A DNA stretch of 6,138 nt from Gemmatimonadota bacterium (GCA_003220905.1 QHTS01000076.1:1-6138), one strand, 5' to 3'. Counted from the first letter of the stretch, positions 1 to 6,138 are shown. Notes: generated by a model not told the origin, from the sequence alone. Translations and numbers: made by a program.

Positions 1-270
1 GATCTCGTCCGCACTCGAGCAATAGCTGCGGAGCTCTGGCTCCCCCTTGCGGATCACCTGCAGCGCCACCTCGCGCACATCCTGCTCCAGGCATCCACCG
101 CTGACGTTGCCGGCAGTGCTGCCGTCCTCGGCGACCACGAGCTTCGCCCCCTCGTGGCGGTACGCCGAGCCGCGCACCCGCACGACGGTGGCGAGGGCGG
201 CGCGCTTCCCCTCCGCCCGGACGCGGGCGAGGAAGTCCAGGACTTCGCGCGTTTCAAGCCACTGCTTCAT
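1..270 (-). CDS. coxF: XdhC/CoxF/CoxI-family molybdoenzyme maturation protein (partial, N-terminal 90 residues)
   Basis: The first 90 codons of an XdhC/CoxI-family protein are present; the frame is open at base 1. It starts MKQWLETREVLDFLARVRAE and contains TVVRVRGSAYRHEGAKLVV (about 29-47) followed by GNVSGGCLEQDV (54-65), the signature of the N-terminal XdhC_CoxI domain with its conserved Gly-Gly-Cys-Leu-Glu. Family members bind molybdenum cofactor and help sulfurate or insert it into xanthine dehydrogenase-type enzymes. CoxF of CO oxidisers follows coxE in the same way, hence the symbol, although CoxI or XdhC would be equally valid names for the domain. The complete protein would be roughly 250-380 aa, and a C-terminal Rossmann domain, if present, lies outside the window. 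The ATG at 268-270 overlaps coxE by 17 bases and has GGAGAGG upstream. A shorter reading frame at 54-257 in another phase is spurious. Confidence 0.9.
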   Translation of the reverse strand, partial: MKQWLETREVLDFLARVRAEGKRAALATVVRVRGSAYRHEGAKLVVAEDGSTAGNVSGGCLEQDVREVALQVIRKGEPELRSYCSSADEI

Positions 271-1390
271 GCAGCCTCTCCGCGAGATGCGCGAGCGACG
301 CGATATTAGCGCACGCGACGAACTCGTCCACATGCGGCAGCGCGGCCACCAGTCCTTGCGTACTCGGCTCGAACCCGGGCCGGCCGGCGAGCGGATCGAG
401 CCAGATCAGCCGGCGACACGAGCGCCGCAGCGTCGCCATCTCGCGCGCGAGCTGCGCAGGGTCGTCGCGCTCCCAGCCATCGGACACGATGATCACCACG
501 GCACTACTTCGAATGGTGCGTCGCACCCAGCGGCGGTTGAGCTCGTGCAGGCTCGCGCCGATGCGGGTCCCCCCGCTCCAGTCCACCACCTTCCCCGCCA
601 CGCGCTCGAGCGCCGCGTCGGGATCGCGCACCCGCAGCTCGCGCGTGATACGGGTCAATCGCGTCCCGAAGACGAAGACCTCCACCGGCGCCCCGGAGCC
701 CGCCAGGGCGTGCGCGAAGCGCAGCAGGAAGCGGCTGTACCGCTCCATCGACCCGGATATGTCGCATACCAAAGCGATGGGGCGTGGCCGGGTGCGGCGT
801 TGCCACCAGCGCCACGCCACGGGCTCACCGCCCGCGCCCAGCGAGCTCCGAAGCATGAGGCGCGCGGCGAGCCGATTGCCCCGGCGGCCCGGCCGCCGGC
901 GACGCGATGGCCGGAGCGGCAGGCGGGGCCGCAGAGCCGCGAGCATCGCCGCCGCGTCCCGCGCCTCGGCCGGCGTGAGTTCCGCGAAGTCCGCCGTGCG
1001 CAGGGCTTCGTGCACGCTCGCGCCCACGCGCGCCGTGTCGTCGACGACGTCGGTGACGTCCATCTCAGGGGGCGCGTCGGGGCCGAAGGCGACGTCGGTG
1101 AGGGGGCGTTCCTTCTGGCGCAGCCGCGGCAACGCGCTCGAGACGGCGCCGCGAGCAGTGCTCGGACGCCAGAAAAGATCGAACGCCGCGTCGTACACCG
1201 CGCGGTCCTCGCGCCGACGCACGAACACCGCCCGCCCCGCCGCTTTCACGTCGCCCCGGCGGTCGAAGCCCAGCAGCGCCAGCACGTCGGCGAAGCGGCG
1301 GGTCTGGTCGGCATCGACGGACAGGCCGGCGCGCCGGAGGATGCGACCGAACAAGATGACGTTGCCGACCAGACCATTGCCGGTCGTCAC
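254..1390 (-). CDS. coxE: VWA-domain protein, CoxE-like
   Basis: This 378-aa protein is the von Willebrand factor A partner of the CoxD ATPase; MoxR-VWA pairs act together as metal-centre maturation or chaperone machines. The N-terminal helical part (about 1-150, beginning GLVGNVILFGRILRRAGLSVD) is typical of CoxE/YeaD-type proteins. It is followed by an Arg-rich stretch at 160-173, probably a linker. The VWA domain starts at about residue 204. Its metal-ion-dependent adhesion site is complete: DISGS (D210, S212, S214), the Thr of GGTRIG (T275) and the Asp of VSDGWE (D304). No signal peptide or membrane segment is seen, so it is probably cytoplasmic. The start is a GTG at 1388-1390 overlapping the coxD stop as GTGA, with a weak GGTGA close upstream. 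The stop TGA at 254-256 lies inside the next gene, a 17-base overlap. Family confidence is high; the exact client step is unknown. Confidence 0.93.
   Translation of the reverse strand: MTTGNGLVGNVILFGRILRRAGLSVDADQTRRFADVLALLGFDRRGDVKAAGRAVFVRRREDRAVYDAAFDLFWRPSTARGAVSSALPRLRQKERPLTDVAFGPDAPPEMDVTDVVDDTARVGASVHEALRTADFAELTPAEARDAAAMLAALRPRLPLRPSRRRRPGRRGNRLAARLMLRSSLGAGGEPVAWRWWQRRTRPRPIALVCDISGSMERYSRFLLRFAHALAGSGAPVEVFVFGTRLTRITRELRVRDPDAALERVAGKVVDWSGGTRIGASLHELNRRWVRRTIRSSAVVIIVSDGWERDDPAQLAREMATLRRSCRRLIWLDPLAGRPGFEPSTQGLVAALPHVDEFVACANIASLAHLAERLHEAVA
275..281 (-). promoter_or_regulatory. Ribosome binding site of the XdhC/CoxF-family gene
   Basis: GGAGAGG lies four bases before the ATG at 268-270, within the last codons of coxE. 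It supports that ATG as the true start and indicates translation coupled to coxE. Confidence 0.7.
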
Positions 1391-2292
1391 GGCTTCACCG
1401 CCCGTACCTCATCAAGGAGCTTCGCTGCGCCCCCGCCCTTCAGCGCCGCTACGTCTTCCTGATACTTGAGCAGCGCCCCCAGGGTCTGCTCGACCTGCTC
1501 GGCCTCGAGGCGCTTGGCGCCCAACGCTTCCAACGCCGCCGCCCAATCGATGGTCTCGGCGATTCCCGGGACCTTGGTCAAATCCGCCGCACGCAGCCGC
1601 TGCACGAAGGCGACCACTTCAGCCGCGAGCGCCTGCCCGAGCTCCGGCCGACGGGCGCCGAGAATCGCGAGCTCGCGCTCGGCGCTCGGATAGTCGATCC
1701 AGTGATACAGGCAGCGCCGCTTGAGCGCGTCGTGCACTTCGCGGGTCCGGTTACTGGTGATGATCACATGCGGCGGGCGCTGGGCCTTGATCGTCCCGAT
1801 CTCGGGGATGGTAATCGCGAAGTCCGCGAGGACCTCGAGCAGGTACGCCTCGAACTCCTCGTCGGCACGATCGACCTCGTCGATCAAGAGGACTGGAGGC
1901 TCGGGGCGGGAGTTCTCGAGCGCCCGGAGCAGCGGCCGCCGGATGAGGAATTCCTCGGAGAAGATGTCCTTCGTCGCCGCCCGCCTCGCCTCGCCGCGCG
2001 CCTCGAGCAACCGGATCTCGAGCATCTGACGGGGATAGTCCCACTCGTACACGGCCGTGTTGACGTCCAGCCCCTCATAACACTGCAGCCGGATGAGCTC
2101 CGTCTTGAGGACATCGGCGAGGGTGCGGCCGACTTCGGTCTTCCCCACGCCCGCCTCGCCTTCGATGAGCAGCGGGCGATCGAGCGTCAGAGAGAGATAC
2201 ACGGCCGTGGCGAGGTCGCGGTCGGCGACGTACCGCTCGGCTGCGAAGGCAGCCTGGACGGAATCGATGGATTCCAGTTTGCGCGCGCCCAT
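1387..2292 (-). CDS. coxD: MoxR-family AAA+ ATPase, CoxD-like
   Basis: This is an AAA+ ATPase (301 aa from the ATG) of the MoxR/CoxD type. CoxD of Oligotropha carboxidovorans is a membrane-associated chaperone-like ATPase needed to assemble the sulfur/copper part of the active site. Numbered from the ATG, visible motifs are Walker A GEAGVGKT (45-52), Walker B LLIDEVD (135-141), sensor 1 ITSN (N181), the arginine pair in DALKRRCLYHW (R192-R193), and PGIAETIDW (242-250), a MoxR hallmark in the lid region. The start is ambiguous. The ATG at 2290-2292 is chosen, but a TTG at 2299-2301 and a GTG at 2293-2295 are in frame, and none has a well-placed Shine-Dalgarno. The stop overlaps the coxE GTG by four bases (GTGA), so the ATPase is tightly coupled to its VWA partner. 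Family call is secure. Its role here is probably maturation of the Mo site, though there is no Cu-ligand cysteine in CoxL for it to serve. Confidence 0.93.
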   Translation of the reverse strand: MGARKLESIDSVQAAFAAERYVADRDLATAVYLSLTLDRPLLIEGEAGVGKTEVGRTLADVLKTELIRLQCYEGLDVNTAVYEWDYPRQMLEIRLLEARGEARRAATKDIFSEEFLIRRPLLRALENSRPEPPVLLIDEVDRADEEFEAYLLEVLADFAITIPEIGTIKAQRPPHVIITSNRTREVHDALKRRCLYHWIDYPSAERELAILGARRPELGQALAAEVVAFVQRLRAADLTKVPGIAETIDWAAALEALGAKRLEAEQVEQTLGALLKYQEDVAALKGGGAAKLLDEVRAVKP

Positions 2293-2302
2293 CACCTGCA
2301 AT

Positions 2303-2758
2303 CTACTTGGAGCGTTCCCCGACGCGCGCCGCGAACTTGTCCCAGAAGCTCTCCGTGAGCTTCTTCGCGGTGCCCTTCAAGAGCCGGGCCCCCACGCTCG
2401 CCACCGTGCCGCGGACCTCCGAGGTGGCGCTCCACTTGAGGCGCGACCGGTTTGGGGGGAGGGGCTCGATTTCCAGCGTGGTGCTCACTTCCACGCCCGA
2501 GCCGGGCGCCTTGCCGTGGGCCGACATCTTGAGGCTCTTGGGCGGGTTCACGTCCGACAGCTCGACCTCGAGCTGAAATTTCACCTTCACGGCACCCACG
2601 CCGAACCCCGAGATCACCTTGAAGTGCCGGTCGTCGATCGGCTCCACCGACTCGACTCCCGGTGCCACCGACGCCACGAACTCGTGATCGAGCAGCCGTT
2701 TCCACACCTCGTCGGGGGGCGCGGCGATCTCGGGCGCGCCGGAAAAATCGAGTCGCAC
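2303..2758 (-). CDS. coxG: CoxG-family SRPBCC protein (carbon monoxide dehydrogenase subunit G)
   Basis: This 151-aa protein is a single SRPBCC (START/Bet v1-like) domain of the CoxG family, covering nearly its whole length. The N-terminal MRLDFSGAPEIAAPPDEVWKRLLD, the segment VASVAPGVESVEPID (about 28-42) and the final helix VASVGARLLKGTAKKLTESF are all characteristic. CoxG is linked in the literature to membrane recruitment of CO dehydrogenase and, in Mycobacterium, to binding menaquinone and delivering it to the enzyme. By inference this copy does the same for its neighbours. Many CoxG proteins are about 200 aa, with a linker and a hydrophobic or amphipathic C-terminal helix. This one stops at ...ERSK right after the core domain, and I see no membrane segment. 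The start is a GTG at 2756-2758, sharing one base with the coxM stop (TAGTG), with only a weak AGG just upstream. It sits between the structural genes and the maturation genes. Confidence 0.9.
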   Translation of the reverse strand: MRLDFSGAPEIAAPPDEVWKRLLDHEFVASVAPGVESVEPIDDRHFKVISGFGVGAVKVKFQLEVELSDVNPPKSLKMSAHGKAPGSGVEVSTTLEIEPLPPNRSRLKWSATSEVRGTVASVGARLLKGTAKKLTESFWDKFAARVGERSK

Positions 2759-3606
2759 TACCTGGCCCGCTCGAGCGCCTGGGTGAGCGCTCGCCGCGCC
2801 GCGACGGTCGCAAGGTGCGTGCGGTACTCGGGGCCTGCATGGATGTCGTCGTTCGCTTCGACGCCAGCCACCGCGGCCGCGGCCACCTGCGAAATCAGCT
2901 CGTCGCCCGACGTCCCCACGAGCTTCGCCGCCGCAGGCGCCAGGAACGGCGTGTCGGCGAGCCCGGTGAATGCCAGCTCGGCTCGGGTGATCATCCCCTT
3001 GGCGATCGCGATCAGCGCGGCGGCTCCCGCCAACGCGTATCCCGACGCCGCCTGCTCGAAGCTCGCGTACGCCATCCCCGCGCCCTTGGGCGGCGCGGGC
3101 AGCTGGATCTCCGTGAGCAGCTCGTTGGGCTTCATGGCGGTCGTGAACGGTCCTTTGAAGAATTTCCGCGCCGCCACGGAGCGCTTGCCGCCCTTGGACT
3201 GCAACAGAAACGTCGCGTCGAGCACGAGCATCACCGGCGGCATATCGGCCGCCGGATCGGCGTGGGCCAACCCTCCACCGATGGTTCCCGCATTCCGTAC
3301 CTGTAAATCGCCGATGTGCTCGGTCACCTCCGCAATGAGGGGGTACAGCGTACCGAGCTCCCTGGACTCGAGCAGCTCGCGGTAGGTCGTGGCGGCGCCG
3401 ATCTTCATACCGCCGCCCGCCTGCTTGATGCCCTTGAGCTCCTGCAGTTGGCCGATGTCCACGAGCGTATCCGGCTGCGCCAGCCGGAACCTGAGGAGCG
3501 GCAGCAGGCTATGGCCGCCGGCGATGACCTTGGTGTTCTTCCCGATGGCCTTGAGCGCGTCCTTCAAATTCTTCGCGCGCAGGTATTCGAAGGAGGTCGG
3601 GATCAC
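2758..3606 (-). CDS. coxM: Molybdenum hydroxylase FAD-binding medium subunit, CoxM-like
   Basis: This flavoprotein subunit (282 aa, family-typical) takes electrons from the [2Fe-2S] clusters of CoxS and passes them to quinone or another acceptor. The N-terminal FAD-binding domain (PCMH/VAO type, about residues 1-170) shows both FAD loops: AGGHSLLP at 29-36 and TIGGGLAHADPAAD at 108-121. The C-terminal CO-dehydrogenase flavoprotein domain (about 175-280) ends with the usual region AGPEYRTHLATVAARRAL. The start chosen is the GTG at 3604-3606 (MIPTSFEYLRA), because it has a strong AGGAGG six bases upstream and overlaps the coxL stop as GTGA. A longer frame reaching 3705 would only add Arg-rich sequence inside coxL. 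The gene ends with TAG at 2758-2760, whose last base is the first base of the coxG GTG. Position after coxS-coxL gives the S-L-M order typical of form II operons. Confidence 0.95.
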   Translation of the reverse strand: MIPTSFEYLRAKNLKDALKAIGKNTKVIAGGHSLLPLLRFRLAQPDTLVDIGQLQELKGIKQAGGGMKIGAATTYRELLESRELGTLYPLIAEVTEHIGDLQVRNAGTIGGGLAHADPAADMPPVMLVLDATFLLQSKGGKRSVAARKFFKGPFTTAMKPNELLTEIQLPAPPKGAGMAYASFEQAASGYALAGAAALIAIAKGMITRAELAFTGLADTPFLAPAAAKLVGTSGDELISQVAAAAVAGVEANDDIHAGPEYRTHLATVAARRALTQALERAR

Positions 3607-5957
3607 TTGGCGCCTCCTCTTGCGTGCTGGATCGCGGCCCACACGCGGGCGGGCGTAAGCGGCTTGTCGATGTGGGAGATACCGAGGGGCGCGAGCGCGT
3701 CGCACACGGCGTTCACGAGGGTCGGCACCGAGGCGATCGTCCCCGTCTCCCCCACACCCTTCACGCCGAGGGGGTTCACCGGGGATGGCGTCACAGTGTG
3801 GGCCGTCTCGACCTTCGGCATCTGCGATGCCTTCGGGACCGCGTAGTCCATCATCGTGCCGGTGAGGAGTTGCCCGTCCTCGTCGTACACGGCCATCTCC
3901 TGCAGCGCCTCACCCAACCCCTGGATCACACCGCCGTGCACCTGGCCGTCCACGATCATCGGATTGATCTGGGGCCCGCAGTCGTCCACCGCGATGTAGC
4001 GGAGGATCTTAACCTCGCCGGTCTCGACGTCCACTTCGACGGTGCAGATGTGGGTGCCGAACGGGTACACGAAGTTCGACGGATCGAAGAAGGCCGTCGC
4101 CTCGAGCCCCGGCTCGACGCCGGGCGGCATGTTCCAGGCGACGTTCGCCATGAGGGCGAGCTCGCCGAAGGTCTTTCCTCTATCTGGCGAGCCCTTCACC
4201 GCGAACTTCCCGTCCTTCCACTCGAGGTCGGCCTCGTTCGCCTCGAGCAGGTGGGCGGCGATCTTCTTCGCTTTGTCCTTCACCCGCTGCGCCGCCACCT
4301 TCACGGCGCTGCCGCACGCCGCAGTGGTCCGGCTGCCGTACGTCCCCCACCCTTGGGGGGTCGCTTCGGTGTCGCCGGCCACGACCTCGACGTTCTCGAC
4401 CGGGATGCCGAACTCGTCGCCCACGATCTGCGCGAAGGTCGTCTCCTCGCCCTGGCCGTGTGGCTTGGCGCCGATGTAGGCGCGGACCACGCCGGTGGGA
4501 TAGACGCGCACGATCGCGCTGTCGTACAGCCCCCCGCCAAACCCGACGGCTCCCGCCACTTGGGAGGGGCCGAGGCCGCAGATCTCGCAGTAGGTCGTGA
4601 CGCCGACGCCCAGGTAGCGCCCTTCTTTGCGCCCTTTGGCCTGCTCGGCGCGGAACTTCTTGTAGTCGAACATCTGGAGCGCCTTGTCGAGCGCGCCCTG
4701 GTAGTTGCCCGAATCGTAGGTGAGCCCGGTGGCGACGGTGTACGGGAACTTCTCCTTGGGGATCAGGTTCATGCGCCGTACCTCGACCGGGTCCAATCCG
4801 ACCTTTCGCGCGTACAGGTCGATCATCCGCTCCAGCAGGAACGTCGCCTCGGGACGGCCGGCGCCGCGGTAGGCGTCCACCGGTGTGGTGGTCGTGTACA
4901 CGCCGTAGATCGTTCCTTCGATGTTGGGGATGGTGTACGGCCCGGAGTACATCAAGCCGTGCAGGATCGTCGGGATGCCCGGCGCCGCCGTGGAGGCGTA
5001 GCCGCCGAGCCCGGCGTACACCTTGGTGCGCAGTCCCGTGATCTTGCCGTCCTTCGTGCCGCACAGCGCCACGTACTCGACGTGATCGCGGCCGTGGATC
5101 GTCACCTTGTAGTTCTCGGAGCGGTCCTCGGTCCATTTCACGGGCCGCCCGAGCTCCATGGACGCGAAGCTCACCAGGGCCTCGTCCGGGTAGCCCGGGA
5201 TCTTGCTCCCGAACCCGCCGCCCACCTCTGGCGCGATCACGCGGATGCGATGCTCCGGGAGCTTCGTCATCACGGACAGGAGGAACCGGTGGATGTGCGG
5301 GTTCTGGCTCGTCACCCAGCAGGTGAGCTGGCCCGTTCCGGGGTTGTAGCTCGCGCACGCCGCGCGCGGCTCCATCGCCGTCGGTAGGAGCCGGTTTTGT
5401 ACGATTCGCTGCTCCACCGTAACGGGCGCTTCCGCGAACGCCTTCGCGACGTCGCCCCCCGCCACCTTCCACGTGAACGCGACGTTGCCGGGAACTTCTT
5501 TGTGGAGCTCGGGCGCCCCCTTCTGCGTGGCCTTTTCGGGATCGACCACCGCGTCGAGGGCGTCGTAGTCAACGTCGATCAGGTCGAGCGCATCCCGCGC
5601 CGCGGCGCGCGACTCGGCCACGACCATGGCGAGCCCGTCGCCCACGTAGCGGACTTTTTCCACGGCGAGAGGGGGGTGCGGCGGGACCTTCAGGTCACAG
5701 TTGGGCACGTTCCAGGCGCAGGGGACGGTGTCCAGCTTGTCTTTCACGTCGGCGCCCGTGTAGACCGCTACGACGCCCGGCGCTTTCTTCGCTTTCGCGA
5801 CGTCGACCTTCCTGAGTTTCGCGTGGGCGTAGGTGCTGCGCAGCACGGCGGCGTACAGGAGGCCAGGCAGCTTCACATCGTCGGTGTAGGTCGCCTTGCC
5901 GGTGATGAGCCGAGGGTCCTCCCGACGCTTGATACCGGAGCCGAAGAGCGTTGCCAT
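3603..5957 (-). CDS. coxL: Form II CO dehydrogenase-like / aldehyde oxidase-family molybdenum-binding large subunit
   Basis: This is the catalytic subunit (784 aa, usual family length), which hydroxylates or oxidises a substrate at a Mo-MCD centre in a cytoplasmic (LMS)2 complex. The N-terminal aldehyde oxidase/xanthine dehydrogenase a/b-hammerhead domain covers about residues 18-135; the molybdopterin-binding domain covers about 145-775. Visible motifs are GGGFGSK (246-252), the active-site loop AYRGAGR (362-368), PHGQGEETTFAQ (499-510), and GVKGVGETG near the C-terminus, where E737 matches the catalytic glutamate of the family. In form I CO dehydrogenases the loop is AYxCSFR and its Cys binds Cu. 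Here that position is G365, so a Mo-S-Cu site is not expected. The ATG start is preceded by AGGGGG eight bases upstream, and the N-terminus (GSGIKRREDPRLITGKATYTDD) is complete. The 3' end overlaps coxM by four bases (GTGA). Homologues are annotated as CO, xanthine, nicotinate or aldehyde dehydrogenases, so the family is certain and the substrate is not. Confidence 0.95.
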   Translation of the reverse strand: MATLFGSGIKRREDPRLITGKATYTDDVKLPGLLYAAVLRSTYAHAKLRKVDVAKAKKAPGVVAVYTGADVKDKLDTVPCAWNVPNCDLKVPPHPPLAVEKVRYVGDGLAMVVAESRAAARDALDLIDVDYDALDAVVDPEKATQKGAPELHKEVPGNVAFTWKVAGGDVAKAFAEAPVTVEQRIVQNRLLPTAMEPRAACASYNPGTGQLTCWVTSQNPHIHRFLLSVMTKLPEHRIRVIAPEVGGGFGSKIPGYPDEALVSFASMELGRPVKWTEDRSENYKVTIHGRDHVEYVALCGTKDGKITGLRTKVYAGLGGYASTAAPGIPTILHGLMYSGPYTIPNIEGTIYGVYTTTTPVDAYRGAGRPEATFLLERMIDLYARKVGLDPVEVRRMNLIPKEKFPYTVATGLTYDSGNYQGALDKALQMFDYKKFRAEQAKGRKEGRYLGVGVTTYCEICGLGPSQVAGAVGFGGGLYDSAIVRVYPTGVVRAYIGAKPHGQGEETTFAQIVGDEFGIPVENVEVVAGDTEATPQGWGTYGSRTTAACGSAVKVAAQRVKDKAKKIAAHLLEANEADLEWKDGKFAVKGSPDRGKTFGELALMANVAWNMPPGVEPGLEATAFFDPSNFVYPFGTHICTVEVDVETGEVKILRYIAVDDCGPQINPMIVDGQVHGGVIQGLGEALQEMAVYDEDGQLLTGTMMDYAVPKASQMPKVETAHTVTPSPVNPLGVKGVGETGTIASVPTLVNAVCDALAPLGISHIDKPLTPARVWAAIQHARGGAK
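3613..3618 (-). promoter_or_regulatory. Ribosome binding site of coxM
   Basis: AGGAGG lies six bases before the GTG at 3606, inside the end of coxL. It is the strongest Shine-Dalgarno sequence in the window. It decides the coxM start over the longer upstream frame and would support reinitiation at the GTGA overlap. Confidence 0.85.
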
Positions 5958-5969
5958 GGCGGGAGCCCC

Positions 5970-6138
5970 CTACCGTGCGCCTGCCGCGGCCTGGATCGCG
6001 GCGACGATGTTTTGGTAGCCTGTGCAGCGGCACAGATTTCCCTCGAGCGCGTGGCGGATCTCCGCCTCGGTCGGCTTGGGCTTGTGGGCAAGCAGGTCGG
6101 CCGCCGTCATGATCATGCCGGGAGTGCAGAACCCGCAC
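5970..6138 (-). CDS. coxS: Molybdenum hydroxylase small [2Fe-2S] subunit, CoxS-like (partial, C-terminal 55 residues)
   Basis: This is the iron-sulfur subunit that carries electrons from the Mo site of CoxL to the FAD of CoxM. Only the last 55 codons are present; the gene runs off the right edge. The readable frame begins at base 6137 with CGFCTPGM and continues to GNLCRCTGY, the two cysteine pairs of the all-helical C-terminal [2Fe-2S] domain (visible residues C1, C4, C36, C38). Their spacing equals that of C102/C105/C137/C139 in the Oligotropha carboxidovorans CoxS as I recall it, so about 100 N-terminal residues, including the plant-ferredoxin-type cluster, are missing. The stop is TAG at 5970-5972. 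It lies 12 bases upstream of coxL, which fits a shared transcript. Family assignment is very secure. Whether the enzyme acts on CO cannot be told from this subunit. Confidence 0.94.
   Translation of the reverse strand, partial: CGFCTPGMIMTAADLLAHKPKPTEAEIRHALEGNLCRCTGYQNIVAAIQAAAGAR

Noticed and set aside
54..257. 67-codon minus-strand frame at the left edge
   Set aside because: It is out of phase with the frame that gives the XdhC signature GNVSGGCLE, and its own translation is Arg/Ser-rich with no motif.
47..1462. 471-codon open frame on the plus strand, antisense to coxE and the XdhC-family gene
   Set aside because: Its translation is a low-complexity Arg/Ala/Pro/His-rich mix without any recognisable domain. 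It mirrors clear VWA and XdhC coding on the other strand and arises from high-GC codon usage.
2093..3385. 430-codon open frame on the plus strand across coxD, coxG and coxM
   Set aside because: It spans three genuine genes on the opposite strand, is rich in Ser/Arg/Ala and shows no domain.
3607..3705. N-terminal extension of CoxM to a start at 3705
   Set aside because: The extra residues are Arg-rich and come from coxL coding in another phase. The GTG at 3606 has AGGAGG at ideal spacing and gives the normal CoxM N-terminus.
3624..5387. 587-codon open frame on the plus strand, antisense to coxL
   Set aside because: Composition is dominated by His, Arg, Leu, Val and Asp with no motifs. The minus strand carries the complete, motif-rich coxL, so this is a GC-driven shadow.
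3603..5957. Calling the large subunit a canonical (form I) CO dehydrogenase
   Set aside because: The copper-binding cysteine motif AYxCSFR is absent; AYRGAGR is present, and the gene order is S-L-M instead of M-S-L.
5958..5969. Possible hairpin or terminator in the GGGGGCTCCCGCC stretch between coxS and coxL
   Set aside because: The potential stem leaves almost no loop and has no T-run. The stretch is better explained as a Shine-Dalgarno-like G-rich spacer.
5695..6138. 147-codon minus-strand frame spanning the coxS/coxL junction
   Set aside because: It is out of phase with both the CGFCTPGM/LCRCTGY cysteine motifs of coxS and the start of coxL. It is Arg/His-rich with no domain.

Overview
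The window is one tightly packed block of seven genes, all on the minus strand, so it reads from right to left. Together they encode a molybdenum hydroxylase of the xanthine oxidase / aerobic CO dehydrogenase (cox) family with its accessory and maturation proteins. In transcription order they are coxS (3' end only, cut by the right edge), coxL, coxM, coxG, coxD, coxE and an XdhC/CoxF-family gene (5' part only, cut by the left edge). I see no RNA genes, mobile elements, CRISPR arrays or terminators. The promoter must lie beyond the right edge. Almost no base is non-coding: genes overlap by 17, 4, 4 and 1 bases, and the two gaps are about 10 and 12 bases.

Region by region: 5970-6138 holds the C-terminal [2Fe-2S] domain of the small iron-sulfur subunit. 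3603-5957 is the large molybdopterin-cytosine-dinucleotide (MCD) catalytic subunit. 2758-3606 is the FAD subunit. 2303-2758 is a CoxG-type SRPBCC protein. 1387-2292 is a MoxR-type AAA+ ATPase (CoxD). 254-1390 is its VWA-domain partner (CoxE). 1-270 is the start of an XdhC-family maturation protein.

The first three products should form the (LMS)2 enzyme, in which electrons pass from Mo to two [2Fe-2S] clusters and then to FAD. CoxG probably couples the enzyme to the membrane or to quinone. CoxD, CoxE and the XdhC protein should insert or mature the Mo active site. The S-L-M gene order and the AYRGAGR signature in CoxL place it in 'form II' (CoxL-like), not in the canonical copper-dependent CO dehydrogenase (form I: M-S-L order, AYxCSFR). 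CO may therefore not be the main substrate.

The organism is a high-GC bacterium, judged by G/C-rich third positions, frequent GTG starts and long spurious antisense reading frames. Uncultured soil or sediment lineages and Proteobacteria or Actinobacteria all carry such operons, and the sequence alone does not let me choose. I found no convincing undescribed system. The points worth following are the uncertain substrate, the short CoxG without a membrane-tail region, and the complete maturation set linked to a copper-site-lacking enzyme.
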